Assembly (NCBI RefSeq): GCF_001942305.1
Contig: NZ_MKKE01000033.1
Span: 124,001-188,000, forward strand
Length of the DNA stretch: 64,000 nt
Direction: 5' to 3'
From: Saccharomonospora sp. CUA-673
Lineage (GTDB): Bacteria; Actinomycetota; Actinomycetes; Mycobacteriales; Pseudonocardiaceae
Shown here: one piece after another, positions 42,889-55,873 of the stretch
How positions within the stretch are numbered: the stretch's first letter is position 1
Layout: every line of letters starts with the position of its first letter
Program-made: the position numbers and the translations under genes
The notes under the pieces: model-generated
The model's input: the letters and a program-made list of their open reading frames with translations, nothing else
Told to the model about the DNA's origin: nothing
Database searches by the model: none

Positions 42889-43856
42889 GGATCGACGCGA
42901 GCGGCGAGGCGGTCGACGAGGTCGCGATCGACGAGCAACTGCGGCGCGATGTCCGGGAAGGACTGTCGGCGCAGCGGAAATCGTTGCCCTCCAAGTGGTT
43001 CTACGACGCGCGGGGCAGCGAGCTGTTCGAGCGGATCACCGCGTTGCCCGAGTACTACCCGACGAGGGCCGAACGGGAGATCCTCGTGCGGGAGGCGCAC
43101 GCGATCGCTGCGACCACCGGGGCGCGCACACTGGTGGAGCTCGGCGCCGGGTCGAGCGAGAAGACCCGGGTGCTGCTCGACGGGCTGGTGCGCCACGGCA
43201 CTGTGCGTCAGTTCGTGCCGCAGGACGTGTCGGGCTCGGCGCTGACGGCGGCCGCCGAGGCGATCTCCACCGACTACCCGGATCTCGACGTGCGCGGCGT
43301 GGTCGGCGACTTCACGGAGAACCTCGCGGAGCTGCCCGGCACGTCGCCGCGGCTGGTGGTGTTCCTCGGCGGCACGATCGGCAACTTCCTGCCGGCCGAC
43401 CGGGTGCGGTTCCTGCGGTCGGTGCGCGGCGTGCTTGAGCCGGGGGAGTGGCTGCTCCTCGGCACCGATCTGGTGAAGGACCCGGCGACCCTGGTGCGGG
43501 CCTACGACGACGCCGAGGGTGTGACGGCCGAGTTCAACCGCAACGTCCTGGCCGTCCTCGCGACTCGGCTCGACGCCGACGTCGACCCGGCCGATTTCGA
43601 CCACGTGGCCGTGTGGGACGCCGAGCAGGAGTGGATCGAGATGCGCCTGCGGGCCCGCCGGGACCTCGTGGTGCGCATCCCCGGCGCGGACCTGGAGGTG
43701 CGCTTCGCCCGCGGCGAGGACGTCCGCACGGAGATCTCCGCGAAGTTCCGCCCCGAACGGGTCCGAACCGAACTCGCCGAGGCCGGTTTCGCCCTCGAAC
43801 ACTGGTGGACCGACGAGGCAGGCAGGTTCGGCCTCTCCCTGGCACAAGCCACCTAG
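42876..43856 (+). CDS. egtD: L-histidine N-alpha-methyltransferase EgtD
   Basis: A 326-residue SAM-dependent enzyme that trimethylates histidine to hercynine. The family start is SLPSKWFYDARGSELFERIT, followed by the SAM motif TLVELGAGSSEKTRVLLDG and FLGGTIGNF. GGGAGGAGCGAC precedes the ATG at 42876, within the 3' end of egtC. The PLP lyase EgtE that completes ergothioneine is not present here and must be encoded elsewhere. A 21-bp repeat array lies just after the stop. Confidence 0.96.
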   Translation: MAGVRIDASGEAVDEVAIDEQLRRDVREGLSAQRKSLPSKWFYDARGSELFERITALPEYYPTRAEREILVREAHAIAATTGARTLVELGAGSSEKTRVLLDGLVRHGTVRQFVPQDVSGSALTAAAEAISTDYPDLDVRGVVGDFTENLAELPGTSPRLVVFLGGTIGNFLPADRVRFLRSVRGVLEPGEWLLLGTDLVKDPATLVRAYDDAEGVTAEFNRNVLAVLATRLDADVDPADFDHVAVWDAEQEWIEMRLRARRDLVVRIPGADLEVRFARGEDVRTEISAKFRPERVRTELAEAGFALEHWWTDEAGRFGLSLAQAT

Positions 43857-43883
43857 CCACCCGCCCCCACCCAGCCCCCGAGA

Positions 43884-43951
43884 CCTGCACCCAGACCCGC
43901 GAAATCTGCATCCAGAACCGCCAGATCTGCATCCAGACGCGTGAGGTCTGC
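43884..43951 (+). repeat. Tandem 21-bp repeat array 3 (different core)
   Basis: Four units with exact 21-bp spacing begin with CTGCA/CTGCG at 43884, 43905, 43926 and 43947. The common core is ATCTGCATCCAGA. The array lies 28 bp after the egtD stop and before the Ddn-like gene. The period equals that of the arrays at 15213 and 57417, but the sequence is unrelated. Confidence 0.8.
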
Positions 43952-44018
43952 GGTCGGACCGGCGGGATCGGGGATAAACCCCGATGCGTGGGCGGGCCGT
44001 GGGTGATCGAATGGCGGT

Positions 44019-44537
44019 ATGTCCCGTACGCCCGCCTCGCCGACGTCGTCCAATCCGTTGCCCGCCCTGGCCCGCATCCTCGGAAAACGGCGCGGCCTGA
44101 TGCGGCTCGCGCCCGCCATCGTGTGGACGGACGCGCGGCTGACCCGGCTGACCCGCGGCAGGGTGACGCTCGTGGGTATCGCGGGACTGCCGTCGCTGCG
44201 GCTCGTCACCACCGGTCGGCGCACCGGCCGGCCGCGCGAGACGAACCTGCTGTACCTGCCCGACCGCGGCGCCTGCATCGTCACCGGATCGAACTGGGGA
44301 CGTCCGACGGAGCCGGCATGGGTGCACAACCTGCGGACGACACCCGAGGCGCGCGTCGTGATCCGCGGCCGTGCCACGGACGTCCACGCGCGGGAACTGT
44401 CCGGAATGGACCGTGAGGCGACCTGGCGGCGACTGCTGGCGTTCTGGCCCGGCTACGCGATGGAACGCGACGAGGCCGGTCGCGATTTCCCGATCTTCGT
44501 CCTCACCCCGGATCGAACACAGACGTCGCAGTCCTGA
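44019..44537 (+). CDS. Deazaflavin (F420)-dependent nitroreductase-like protein (Ddn family)
   Basis: A 172-residue split-barrel protein of the actinobacterial Ddn/AclJ group. Typical core: RLVTTGRRTGRPRETNLLYL, GSNWGRPTEPAWVHNLRTTP and a C-terminal FPIFVLTPD. Ddn-type enzymes reduce quinones or nitro compounds with F420H2. It lies after the egt operon on the same strand but 160 bp away, behind the 21-bp array, so it is probably separate. Confidence 0.88.
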   Translation: MSRTPASPTSSNPLPALARILGKRRGLMRLAPAIVWTDARLTRLTRGRVTLVGIAGLPSLRLVTTGRRTGRPRETNLLYLPDRGACIVTGSNWGRPTEPAWVHNLRTTPEARVVIRGRATDVHARELSGMDREATWRRLLAFWPGYAMERDEAGRDFPIFVLTPDRTQTSQS

Positions 44538-44576
44538 ACGCCGATCTCGCGGGACCGAACGCGGGCCGAACGACGA

Positions 44577-44608
44577 GGGCGCCGTGGGCCTGTCGGCCCA
44601 CGGCGCCC
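44577..44608. terminator. Bidirectional hairpin between ddn-like gene and acn
   Basis: Perfect 14-bp arms GGGCGCCGTGGGCC (44577-44590) and GGCCCACGGCGCCC (44595-44608) with loop TGTC, between convergent stops at 44537 and 44629. Confidence 0.82.
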
Positions 44609-44628
44609 TGTGCGCGATCAGCTGGTGA

Positions 44629-47451
<2,823 letters not shown>

Positions 47452-47552
47452 GTCTCACTCCATGCGGCGGTTAGTTCGGGTACCCAGGGCCGAGTCTTGC
47501 GCACCCCCGTCGCGCCCGCAGAGGTGGGCTCGGAAGATCCCTGCCCCACAAA

Positions 47553-47568
47553 CAGTACGCCTGTCCTT
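47553..47568 (-). promoter_or_regulatory. AcnR-type operator upstream of acn
   Basis: On the minus strand the site reads AAGGACAGGCGTACTG. It matches CAGNACNNNCGTACTG at every defined base but the first. It lies 102 bp upstream of the acn start, beside a T-rich stretch (47566-47572) suited to a promoter. Confidence 0.7.
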
Positions 47569-47747
47569 TTTTATGTCAAGCCAGGGCCACGGGGGCACGT
47601 CGTCGGCGGCGTCTGGTATTCGGCGGTGGTGATCGTCCTGGGTGTCGTCCGCCTCGGTTGTCCGCGTGGTGGGATGACCGTGCCGGCCTCGGACCAGCAC
47701 ACACGGACCGGCGACGAGCAGCGCCGCCGACGAACGGAGTACGCAGC

Positions 47748-48407
47748 ATGCGCGATGTCGACCCGCCCGTGGAGGAGCAGACCGCCTGGGAGGTGCTCAA
47801 CACGACCCCGGCACGGCGGTACCTCGCGCCGGACCCGATCCCCGACGAGGTGCTGTGGGAGATCCTGGACACCGCGGTCCGCGGGCCCTCCGGCGGTAAT
47901 CGGCAGGAGTGGGGCTGGGTCGTCGTCACCGATCCCGAGATCAAGAAGCGGGTAGCGCCCTGGTACCGGGAGAACTGGCAGCGCGCCTACGGCAGCCGGA
48001 AGGAACAGTTCCTCGCAGGCACGGCCGAGGGACTGAGTCCTGCCGGGTTCCGCGGTGCCGAGCACCTGGCCGAACACCTCGAGGAGGCGCCGGTGTGGGT
48101 GTTCCCCGTGCTGCGGCGTGCGGCCGAGGCGACCGACCCGCGCACCGGGTCCTCGATCTACGGTGCGGTCCAGAACCTGTGCCTCGCGGCGCGAGCGCGG
48201 GGGATCGGCACCTCGCTGACCACGCTGTACGCGGGCCACGAGGACGAACTGCGCAGCCTGCTCGGACTGCCGGACGACGCGCTGACGATGGCGCTGATCC
48301 CGATGGGGTACCCGGAACGGGGCCGGTGGGCGCGTCCCAAGCGTGCGCCCGTCGAGGACGTCGTGCACTGGAACAGCTGGGGCGCCCACGCCCGGCGAGA
48401 AAGCTGA
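47748..48407 (+). CDS. Nitroreductase-family protein
   Basis: A 219-residue FMN nitroreductase-fold protein. The FMN-binding start is LNTTPARRYLAPDPIPDEVL with GPSGGNRQEWGWVVVTD. The C-terminal part is GAVQNLCLAARARGIGTSLT and ALIPMGYPERGRWARPKR. Substrate unknown; enzymes of this type reduce nitro compounds, quinones or enones. It is divergent from acn, with about 300 bp between. ATG 47748 is preferred over the upstream frame from 47658. A terminator follows the stop. Confidence 0.87.
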   Translation: MRDVDPPVEEQTAWEVLNTTPARRYLAPDPIPDEVLWEILDTAVRGPSGGNRQEWGWVVVTDPEIKKRVAPWYRENWQRAYGSRKEQFLAGTAEGLSPAGFRGAEHLAEHLEEAPVWVFPVLRRAAEATDPRTGSSIYGAVQNLCLAARARGIGTSLTTLYAGHEDELRSLLGLPDDALTMALIPMGYPERGRWARPKRAPVEDVVHWNSWGAHARRES

Positions 48408-48440
48408 GCCGGCACTCGAGCACGGTCGCCACACACGCAA

Positions 48441-48473
48441 GCGGGGGTGGGCCGGCTTCCGGCCCACCCCCGC
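48441..48473. terminator. Hairpin terminator after the nitroreductase gene
   Basis: Perfect 15-bp arms (48441-48455 and 48459-48473) with a 3-base loop, between convergent stops at 48407 and 48496. Confidence 0.82.
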
Positions 48474-48495
48474 ATGTGCGAGTTGACTGCGCGGG

Positions 48496-49976
48496 TCAGA
48501 ACCCGCCCTGCGTCATCGCCTCGAAGTCCTCGCGCGAGAGGCTGCGCAGAACCGTCAGGCCGAGCTCGGTGACCGTGCGCACCGGGCTGAGGTAGTGCTC
48601 GCCGTCGACCTCGACCGTGACGACGCCGATGCCCTGCTCCATGACGCCGCCGGCCAGGTTTCCCATCATCTCGGCGGCCTGCCGCGGCATGGCGCCCCGG
48701 AACTCGGAGGCCATCATCCCCACCAGGTCCTCCCCGCACATCCGCTCCGTGCGGCCCTGCGCCTCGGCCTCGTAGCAGTCGCCGTCCTGGCGCACCGTGA
48801 ACGTCTGGCCGTCGACGCTGACCGTCACCGCGGTGACGGTCACGCGCGTGCCGCCCTCGACGTCGCTGGTCTCGGTCTGCAGGTCGGTGAGCTCCGCACC
48901 GGGCGCGCCCGGGAAGTCGGAGGCCTGCTCGAGCAGCAGCGGACCGGCGTCGTGCAGCACGCTCATCTCGCCCGGCGGCAGCAGCGCGAGCACGCGCTCC
49001 AGGTCACCGGCCACCGCGGCATCGACCGTTTCGCGCACGACGTCCTCGGGCGAACCCGCGCCCTGCGGCTGCACCGACTCCTCGGGCCACGCGGCGCCCT
49101 CCTGCTGCAGGATCGCGTCGGCGGCGGTGTAGAACAGGCTCGGGTACCACTCGCCGTCCTCCTGGACGGCGGCGATGCGGATCGGCTCGTCGGTCTCCTC
49201 GGCGATGTCGACCGTGTGCGTCTCGACGGTGTTGCCCGAACCGACCAGCTCGTCCTTGTACTCCGGCGCGAGCGGCAGCTCGTCGGCGTTGCCGGTGAAG
49301 GTCAGCGTGCCGCCGGTCAGCTTGGTGATCACGACGCGGTCGTTGACGCGCTCCTCGGCGCTCTCGTCGAACTGCAGGTTCTCGGCGGTCAGGCTGATGC
49401 CGCGCAGGTCGTCGGCGCTCGCGTCGTCACGGAACACCCCGAGGCGCTGGTACTCGCCGACGAGATCCTCGAGGGGATCGGTCAGCAGCGCGGCCTCGGA
49501 CGGTGCCAGGCCGCTCATCGCGCCCGCCACGTCGGCGTCCTCGAGCGAGGTCGCGAGCGTGCGCACCGCGTCGGTCGGCGACGAGGCGCCGGCGGCCACG
49601 GAGCCTGACGGAAGAACGCGAAGTACGACCCCGCGACGCCGACCGCCACCACCAGCACGGCGACGAGACCGATGATCAGTCCGCGCTTGCCCTTGCCGCC
49701 ACCGGAGTTTCCGCCCGCGTCGGGTGTGACGCCGTACTGCGCCCCGTAGGCCTGCTGGCCGTACGGGTCCTGTCCGTACTGGGGCTGGCCGAACGGCTGC
49801 TGGCCGAACTGGCCGGGCTGGCCGTAAGGCTGCTGGGGTTGACCGCCGTGGGGCCAGTTCTGCTGCGGATGGCCGCCCTGCGGGTAGCCACCACCCTGCG
49901 GATAACCGCCCTGCTGTCCGCCGTACGGGCCGGGCTGCCCGCCCCACGGGTTGTTCGGGTCCTGGGGAGTCGTCAC
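48496..49976 (-). CDS. Gly/Gln/Pro-rich single-pass membrane protein, one frameshift
   Basis: A protein of about 493 residues. The first 95 are Gly/Gln/Pro/Tyr-rich repeats (PQGGGYPQGGHPQ, GQPQYGQDPYGQQAY). Next comes a basic stop and membrane helix (KRGLIIGLVAVLVVAVGVAG), then a large acidic extracytoplasmic domain (SPTDAVRTLATSLEDADVAG to SREDFEAMTQGGF) with two paired cysteines (GDCYEAEAQGRTERMCGE). The frame breaks near 49608, just after the helix, as after loss of one base. Such proteins are common in Pseudonocardiaceae and uncharacterised. The start is GTG 49976. Confidence 0.72.
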
Positions 49977-50001
49977 GGATTCCTACCTGTCTGCTCGGTC
50001 G

Positions 50002-50471
50002 TCAGCGCGCACCCTTCCGAAGGTGTGCGCTTGCGAGAACGCCCACGGCCGCGACGGCCGCGACGGCCGTTCCCGTGGCGGTCACGACGGGGCCCGGGGC
50101 GGCGATGCCGACCGGTCCGTCGCGATCGAAGGCTTGGACGGTCAGGAGTACCGAAACGGTTCCCACCGGAATTGCCGGAATCCAACACGCTACCGCCGCG
50201 GTGCGGGTGAAGCGCGTCAGCAACAGCGCCGCGGACCCGGCACACAGCAGCGGAACCGCGGCCCAGAGCTCGAGCACCGGCTGCGCGTCCCCGGCCAGAC
50301 CGAGGGCGCCGATGAGCCCGACGCCTCGTAGCTGTCCCTGGTCACGGCGCCGGAGACGAACCAGGGCAGGAACGTGCCGACCACGGCGGTGACGAGTCCG
50401 GCCGCCGTGACGAGGCGCCAGCGGCCGAGGCCGTGATGGGGAACGTGCGGGCGGACGACATGAGTTCCCAT
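50002..50471 (-). CDS. Small multi-pass membrane protein, one frameshift
   Basis: A protein of about 157 residues with four predicted membrane helices: VTAAGLVTAVVGTFLPWFVSG, then in the second frame ELWAAVPLLCAGSAALLL, VACWIPAIPVGTVSVLLTV and TATGTAVAAVAAVGVLASA. The break near 50322 fits loss of one base. Position between acn and ripA parallels the small membrane protein Rv1476, but the sequence match is not established. It lies 25 bp upstream of the Gly-rich protein gene and may be co-transcribed with it. Confidence 0.6.
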
Positions 50472-50694
50472 CGTGCCGTGGCGGCCCCGACCGCGACGGT
50501 GAATCGGTGCGAATCGAGATCTCGCGGTGTCGCAGGTCACCGGGGTGGAGGCGACAACGGCCCTGCGCAACTCGGTAAGGGTCACCCGAACCGGGGAATT
50601 GTGATGGGAGGTGACAGTGATTCGCATGTGACAACTGGTGATGCCGTGACCGAAATGGCACAGTTCTTCTCGGATGAGCAGGAGGTGGGCCCAG

Positions 50695-52035
50695 GTGGGG
50701 ACGAGGACGCGAGGTTCGGTGCTGGCCGTGGGGGCGCTGGCACTCGCCGCAGTGATGGCGGGGCCGGGAACCGCTCTTGCCGTGCCGCCACCGCCGCCCA
50801 ACCCGAGCGATTCCGAGCTCGAGGCCGGACGCGCGGAGGCCAACGACCGGGCAGACGAGGTCGGCAGGCTCACCAGCCGCCTCGCCGACGCCGAGTCGCG
50901 GCTGACCACCTTGCGCAACGAGGTCGAGCGCAAGATGGAGGAGGCCAACAAGGCCCGCGTCGACCTTCAGCGGGCCCGTTCCGCCGCCGACAGCGCCGAA
51001 CAGGCCGCGGAGGAGGCGAACGCCGAGGCCGAGACCGCGTCGGGCGCGATCCGCGGCATGCGCGAGAACCTCGACCGGTTCGTCGCGGGCAGTTACCGGC
51101 AGGGCAGCACGGTCGGCTCCCTGAGCGCGTACCTCGGAGCGGAGTCGCCGAAGGACCTGCTGTCGCGGGAACAGCTGCTCGGGGCCGTCAGCGGCAGCGA
51201 GATGGACGTGCTCGAGAACATGCGCCGGGCCCAGGTGGAGAAGTCCAACAAGGACGCCGCCGCCCGCGAGGCGCTCGAGGAGGCCCGCGCGAAGCGGACC
51301 GCGGCCGGCGAGGCGCGCGTGGCCGCCGAGGAGGCGCAGCAGACGGCGATCGACGCGCGGCAGGCGCAGGCGGCCCGGACCGAGACCCTCGAGTCCGAGC
51401 GCGGCGAGGTCGAGGAGCAACTCCGCGAGGCACGGTCGAACGTCAGCGGCCTCGAGGGGCAGCGCGACGCCTACGAACAGTGGCAGGCGGAGAAGGAGGC
51501 CGAGGAAGCCGCGCAGGCGCAGGCCGCCGCCCAGGCCGCGGCGAGCTCGGCCGGCAGCAGCGGATCCTCGGCGCCGGCGCCGGCGCCGGCCCCGTCGTCG
51601 AGTTCCGCTCCCGCGGGCGCGACGGTCGAGGCCGTCGTGCAGCGGGCGATGTCGCAGCTCGGCGTGCAGTACGCCTGGGGCGGCGGCAACGCCAGCGGTC
51701 CCACCTACGGCATCCGCGACGGCGGTGTGGCCGACGCCCACGGCGACTACGCCAAGATCGGTTTCGACTGCTCGGGGCTGATGATCTACGCGTTCGCCGG
51801 GGTGCAGGCGCTCCCGCACTACAGCGGCTACCAGTACGACTCGGGCCGTAAGGTGCCGCTGTCGCAGATGCAGCGCGGCGACATGATCTTCTGGGGCAAC
51901 GCCGGCATCCACCACGTGGCGCTGTACCTGGGCAACGGGCAGATGATCGAGGCACCGCAGTCCGGTGGCCACGTCCAGGTCGTGCCGGTGCGCTACGGCG
52001 ACATCCTGCCCTACGCGACCCGCTTGATCGGCTGA
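50695..52035 (+). CDS. ripA: NlpC/P60 peptidoglycan endopeptidase, RipA-like
   Basis: A 446-residue secreted cell-wall hydrolase. The signal peptide (residues 1-29, SVLAVGALALAAVMAGPGTALA split) is followed by a long coiled-coil region (about residues 35-260) and an Ala/Ser linker. The NlpC/P60 domain has catalytic Cys in IGFDCSGLMIYAF and His in NAGIHHVALYLGNG. Such enzymes cleave the D-Glu-mDAP bond at the septum. GTG 50695 is chosen because GGAGG (50681-50685) is correctly spaced; ATG 50674 would put the SD inside the gene. Order ripA-moxR-DUF58-VWA is conserved in mycobacteria. Confidence 0.93.
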   Translation: MGTRTRGSVLAVGALALAAVMAGPGTALAVPPPPPNPSDSELEAGRAEANDRADEVGRLTSRLADAESRLTTLRNEVERKMEEANKARVDLQRARSAADSAEQAAEEANAEAETASGAIRGMRENLDRFVAGSYRQGSTVGSLSAYLGAESPKDLLSREQLLGAVSGSEMDVLENMRRAQVEKSNKDAAAREALEEARAKRTAAGEARVAAEEAQQTAIDARQAQAARTETLESERGEVEEQLREARSNVSGLEGQRDAYEQWQAEKEAEEAAQAQAAAQAAASSAGSSGSSAPAPAPAPSSSSAPAGATVEAVVQRAMSQLGVQYAWGGGNASGPTYGIRDGGVADAHGDYAKIGFDCSGLMIYAFAGVQALPHYSGYQYDSGRKVPLSQMQRGDMIFWGNAGIHHVALYLGNGQMIEAPQSGGHVQVVPVRYGDILPYATRLIG

Positions 52036-52077
52036 GGCGCACGACGGCCGATCGGTCCTACGTGCCAAGCTCGACGC

Positions 52078-52646
52078 ATGTCGTTCGCGTGCGTGATCGT
52101 CGCCGGCGGCCGGGCCCGGCGGCTCGGCGGCGTCGACAAGCCCATGCTCGAGGTCGGCGGCACGACGCTGTTGGAACGTTCGCTGCGCGCGGCGCAGGAC
52201 GGGCCCGACCGGGCCGAGGACGTGGTCGTCGTCGGCCCCTGGCGTCCTGGCTTCGACGGCCCCGGCTCCGACCCGGCCGTGCGGTGGACGCGGGAGGAGC
52301 GGCGGGCGGGGGCCCGGTTGCCGCGCTCGCGGCGGGCCTGTCCACAGTGGAGGCCGCCGTGGTGGTCCTGCTGGCGGCGGACCTGCCGGGCGTCCGGCCG
52401 GACACGGTGGCGCGACTGGTCGATCAGCTCGCCGCGGACCCGGAGCTCGACGGGGCCGTGCTGGTCGACGACGACGGGCGTCGCCAGTGGTTGCAGAGCG
52501 CGTGGCGGACGGCGGCCGTGCGCGCTGCCCTGCCGCCGGAACCGGCGGGCACGGCGCTGCGGACGGTGCTCGGCGGGCTGCGGACGGCCGAGGTGCCGGC
52601 ACGGCCGGGCGAGACCGCCGACGTGGACACACCGGCGGACCTGTGA
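52078..52646 (+). CDS. MobA-like molybdenum cofactor guanylyltransferase, one frameshift
   Basis: A nucleotidyltransferase of about 190 residues. The NTP-binding signature VIVAGGRARRLGGVDKPML lies at residues 7-25. LLAADLPGVRPDTVARLV carries the Asp for metal binding, and DGRRQWLQSAWR follows. It would attach GMP to molybdopterin. The frame changes near 52310 within a G/C-rich run, equivalent to loss of one base. It lies 43 bp after ripA, an unusual insertion before moxR. Confidence 0.82.
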
Positions 52647-52785
52647 CCGCCTCCGGACACCCGGTTCACACCGGTCATACCGCCCGGACGGTTCCCTGTG
52701 CAGGGAGCACCTCGCTCGGTTGTGCGGGTTCGGCGGGCGGTACGGTCCCGGCGGAGAGGGAAGATCACCGGCTAGGAGGTTAGGC

Positions 52786-53846
52786 GTGACGGAGCCCGGC
52801 ATCCCCGACGGCGCGAACGGGGCGGAACCCGGCGCACCCGCACGTGACGCCCAGTTGCTCGAACGGACCGTGTTCGAGGTCAAGCGCATCATCGTCGGCC
52901 AGGACCGACTGGTGGAACGCATGTTGGTGGGCCTGCTCGCGAAGGGTCACCTGCTGCTCGAAGGTGTTCCGGGCGTCGCGAAGACCCTCGCGGTCGAGAC
53001 GTTCGCCAAGGTGGTGGGCGGATCGTTCTCCCGCGTGCAGTTCACGCCGGACCTGGTGCCAGCCGACATCCTCGGTACGCGCATCTACCGCCAGGGCAGC
53101 GAGAAGTTCGACGTCGAGCTGGGGCCCGTGGTGGCGAACTTCGTGCTCGCCGACGAGATCAACCGCGCGCCGGCGAAGGTCCAGTCCGCGATGCTCGAGG
53201 TGATGGCCGAGCGGCACGTGTCGCTGGGCGGCGAGACGTTCCCGATGCCGGATCCGTTCCTGGTGTTGGCGACGCAGAACCCGATCGAGAACGAGGGCGT
53301 CTACCCGCTGCCGGAGGCGCAGCGCGACCGCTTCCTGTTCAAGATCATCGTGGAGTACCCGTCGGCGGAGGAGGAGCGGGAGATCGTCTACCGGATGGGC
53401 GTGTCGGCGCCCGAGCCGCAGGCGGTCCTGTCTCCCGAGGAGCTGGCGCGGCTGCAGGGCGTGGCGTCGCAGGTGTTCGTGCACCACGCGCTGGTGGACT
53501 ACGTGGTGCGGCTGGTGTTGGCGACGCGGACCCCGGGTGAGCACGGTCTGACGGATGTGGCCGGCTGGGTGTCGTACGGAGCTTCGCCGCGTGCGAGCCT
53601 GGGCATCATCTCGGCGTCGCGGGCGTGGCGTTGGTGCGCGGCCGGGATTACGTGTTGCCGCAGGATGTGGTGGACGTGGTGCCGGATGTGTTGCGGCACC
53701 GGTTGGTGTTGTCGTACGACGCGCTGGCCGACGGGGTGCCGTTGGACCACATCATCACGCGCATCCTGCAGACCGTTCCGTTGCCGCAGGTGACCGCTCG
53801 TCCCACGGGCGGGCAGCCGGTGGCCGCAGGCGTTCCGGGCAGGTAA
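52786..53846 (+). CDS. moxR: MoxR-family AAA+ ATPase, one frameshift
   Basis: An AAA+ ATPase of about 353 residues. Walker A is LLEGVPGVAKTLAVETFAK, Walker B VLADEINRAPAKVQSAMLE, sensor 1 LVLATQNPIENEGVYPLPEA. The lid domain continues in the second frame from ALVRGRDYVLPQDVVDVVPD. The break near 53620 is loss of one base. MoxR proteins act as chaperones for VWA-domain partners, here encoded downstream with a DUF58 protein. GTG 52786 follows TAGGAGGTTAGGC. Confidence 0.93.
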
Positions 53847-53855
53847 CCGGGCGAT

Positions 53856-54865
53856 ATGGCATGGCAGAAGCGCACCGGGGACGCCGGCCGGGAGCCGGAG
53901 GACGAGCGGGCCGGGTCGGCCGCGGGTGCCTCCGGGGACGCTGAGCGGCCGAGGTGGGCGCCGCCGGTGCTGCGTGGCGACCGGTTGGAGGCCGGATTGC
54001 GCACGTTGGAGTTCGACGTGCGTGGCCGGTTGGACGGGTTGTTGCAGGGCAATCATCTGGGTCTGGTTCCGGGGCCGGGGTCGGAGCCGGGGGAGGCGCG
54101 GCCGTATCAGCCGGGCGACGATGTGCGCCGCATGGATTGGGCGGTGACGGCGCGGACGACGACCCCGCACATCCGGGAGACGATCGCGGACCGCGAGTTG
54201 GAGACGTGGCTCGTCGCTGATGTGTCGGCGAGTCTGGATTTCGGCACGGCGTTCTGCGAGAAGCGGGATCTGGTGGTGTGCGCGGCGGCGGCGATCACGC
54301 ATCTGACGTCGGGCGGCGGCAACCGGGTGGGCGCGTTGATCTCGAACGGCGCGGAGACGGTGCGGGTGCGGCGCGGGGTGGGCAGGCGCATGCGCGGAAT
54401 TTGATTCGGCGGATCGCGGAGATGCCGCGCGCGGAGGAGGGTACGGGCGGCGATCTGGGGGAGTTGGTCGATCAGCTGCGCAGGCCGCCGCGTCGGCGGG
54501 GTCTTGCGGTGGTGGTGTCGGATTTCCTGGGGGACATGTCGTGGCAGCGGCCGTTGCGGGGGTTGTCGGCGCGGCACGATCTGATCGGTGTCGAGGTGTT
54601 GGATCCGCGGGATGTGGATCTGCCGGAGGTGGGCGACATCGTGTTGGCGGACCCGGAGACGGGTCGGCAGCGGGAGGTGCACGCGTCGGCGTTGTTGCGT
54701 AAGGAGTTCGCGGCGGCGGCGCAGGAGCATCGCACGGAGGTGGCGCGGGCGTTGCGTCAGGCCGGTGCGGGTCATTTGGTGTTGCGCACGGATTCGGACT
54801 GGATCGCGGATGTGGTGCGGTTCGTGGTGGCGCGAAAACGTGGTTGGTCGGGGGCGGTGTCATGA
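53856..54865 (+). CDS. DUF58-domain protein, one frameshift
   Basis: A protein of about 337 residues equivalent to Rv1480. The DUF58 motif GEARPYQPGDDVRRMDWAVT is at about residues 87-106. TWLVADVSASLDFGTAFCEK gives a VWA-like MIDAS (DVSAS). The second half (LVDQLRRPPRRRGLAVVVSD onward) is in another frame after a break near 54380 in a G-run. It is part of the MoxR-DUF58-VWA system implicated in envelope maturation. Its stop overlaps the VWA gene (ATGA). Confidence 0.9.
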
Positions 54866-55844
54866 ATCTGACGGGGTTCGCGTCGCCGTGGTGGTTCGTG
54901 CTGCTGATCGTGGTGGCTGCCGTGGTGGTGGGCTACGTGTTGGCGTCGAGGGCGCGGCGTCGGCGCACGATGCGGTTCTCGAACTTGGCGTTGTTGGAGC
55001 GGGTGGCGCCGAGTGGGAAGCGGTGGACGCGGCATGTGCCGTCGGCGTTGTTGGTCGTGTCGTTGTTGTTGTTGACTTTTGCGTTGGCGGGTCCGACGGC
55101 GGAGCAGAAGGTGCCGCGGAATCGGGCGACGGTCATGATGGTGATGGATGTGTCGCTGTCGATGGAGGCCACGGATGTGGAGCCGTCGCGGTTGGAGGCG
55201 GCGCAGACGGCGGCGTCGGAGTTCGCGGAGGGCTGACGCCGGGGGTGAACCTGGGGTTGATCTCGTTCGCGGGTACGGCGACGGTGTTGGTGGCGCCGAC
55301 GACGGAGCGGGGCCCGGTGACGCATGCGATCGACAATTTGAAGTTGGCGCAGTCGACGGCGACGGGCGAGGGCATGTTCGCGGCGTTGCAGTCCATCGAG
55401 AGTTTCTCGTCGGTGGTGGGCGGTGCGGAGGGTCCGCCGCCGGCGCGGATCGTGTTGATGACGGACGGCAAGCAGACGGTGCCGCAGGACGAGTATGCGC
55501 CGCGGGGTGCGTTCACGGCGGCGGTGGAGGCCAAGGACAAGGGCATCCCGGTGAGCACGATCTCGTTCGGCACGTCGCACGGTTCGGTGGAGATCGAGGG
55601 CAAGGAAGTGCCGGTGCCGGTGGATGACCCGTCGATGCGGGAGATCGCGCGCTTGTCGGGTGGCGATTTCTACAAGGCGGCGACGGCCGAGGAGCTGCGC
55701 GAGGTGTACGCGAGCCTGGGCGAGCAGATCGGCTACGAAACTCAGGACACGGACGCGAGCCGGCCGTGGGTGGTGCTGGGCACGCTGACGTTGTTCGGCG
55801 CGGCGGCGAGTTCGCTGGTGATCGGCAGGCGCCTGCCGGACTGA
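54862..55844 (+). CDS. VWA-domain membrane protein, one frameshift
   Basis: A protein of about 328 residues equivalent to Rv1481. Two N-terminal helices (FASPWWFVLLIVVAAVVVGY; SALLVVSLLLLTFALAG) are followed by a periplasmic VWA domain with MIDAS DVSLSM and ARIVLMTDGKQTVPQDEY. A C-terminal helix (WVVLGTLTLFGAAASSLVI) follows. The frame breaks near 55232 (EFAEG, then LTPGVNLGLISFAG), loss of one base. BatA-like role with MoxR is inferred from the operon. Confidence 0.92.
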
Positions 55845-55873
55845 TCCGGAGCGGCCGTTCGGCCGGGCCGAGC

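Noticed and set aside
47461..47700. Small ORFs in the acn upstream region
   Set aside because: Short frames on both strands without ribosome-binding sites; they overlap the AcnR operator and probable promoter.
50472..50694. c-di-AMP (ydaO-type) riboswitch before ripA
   Set aside because: Such switches precede cell-wall hydrolase genes in Actinobacteria, so I looked for the conserved paired motifs, but I could not assemble the core in this 223-bp leader.
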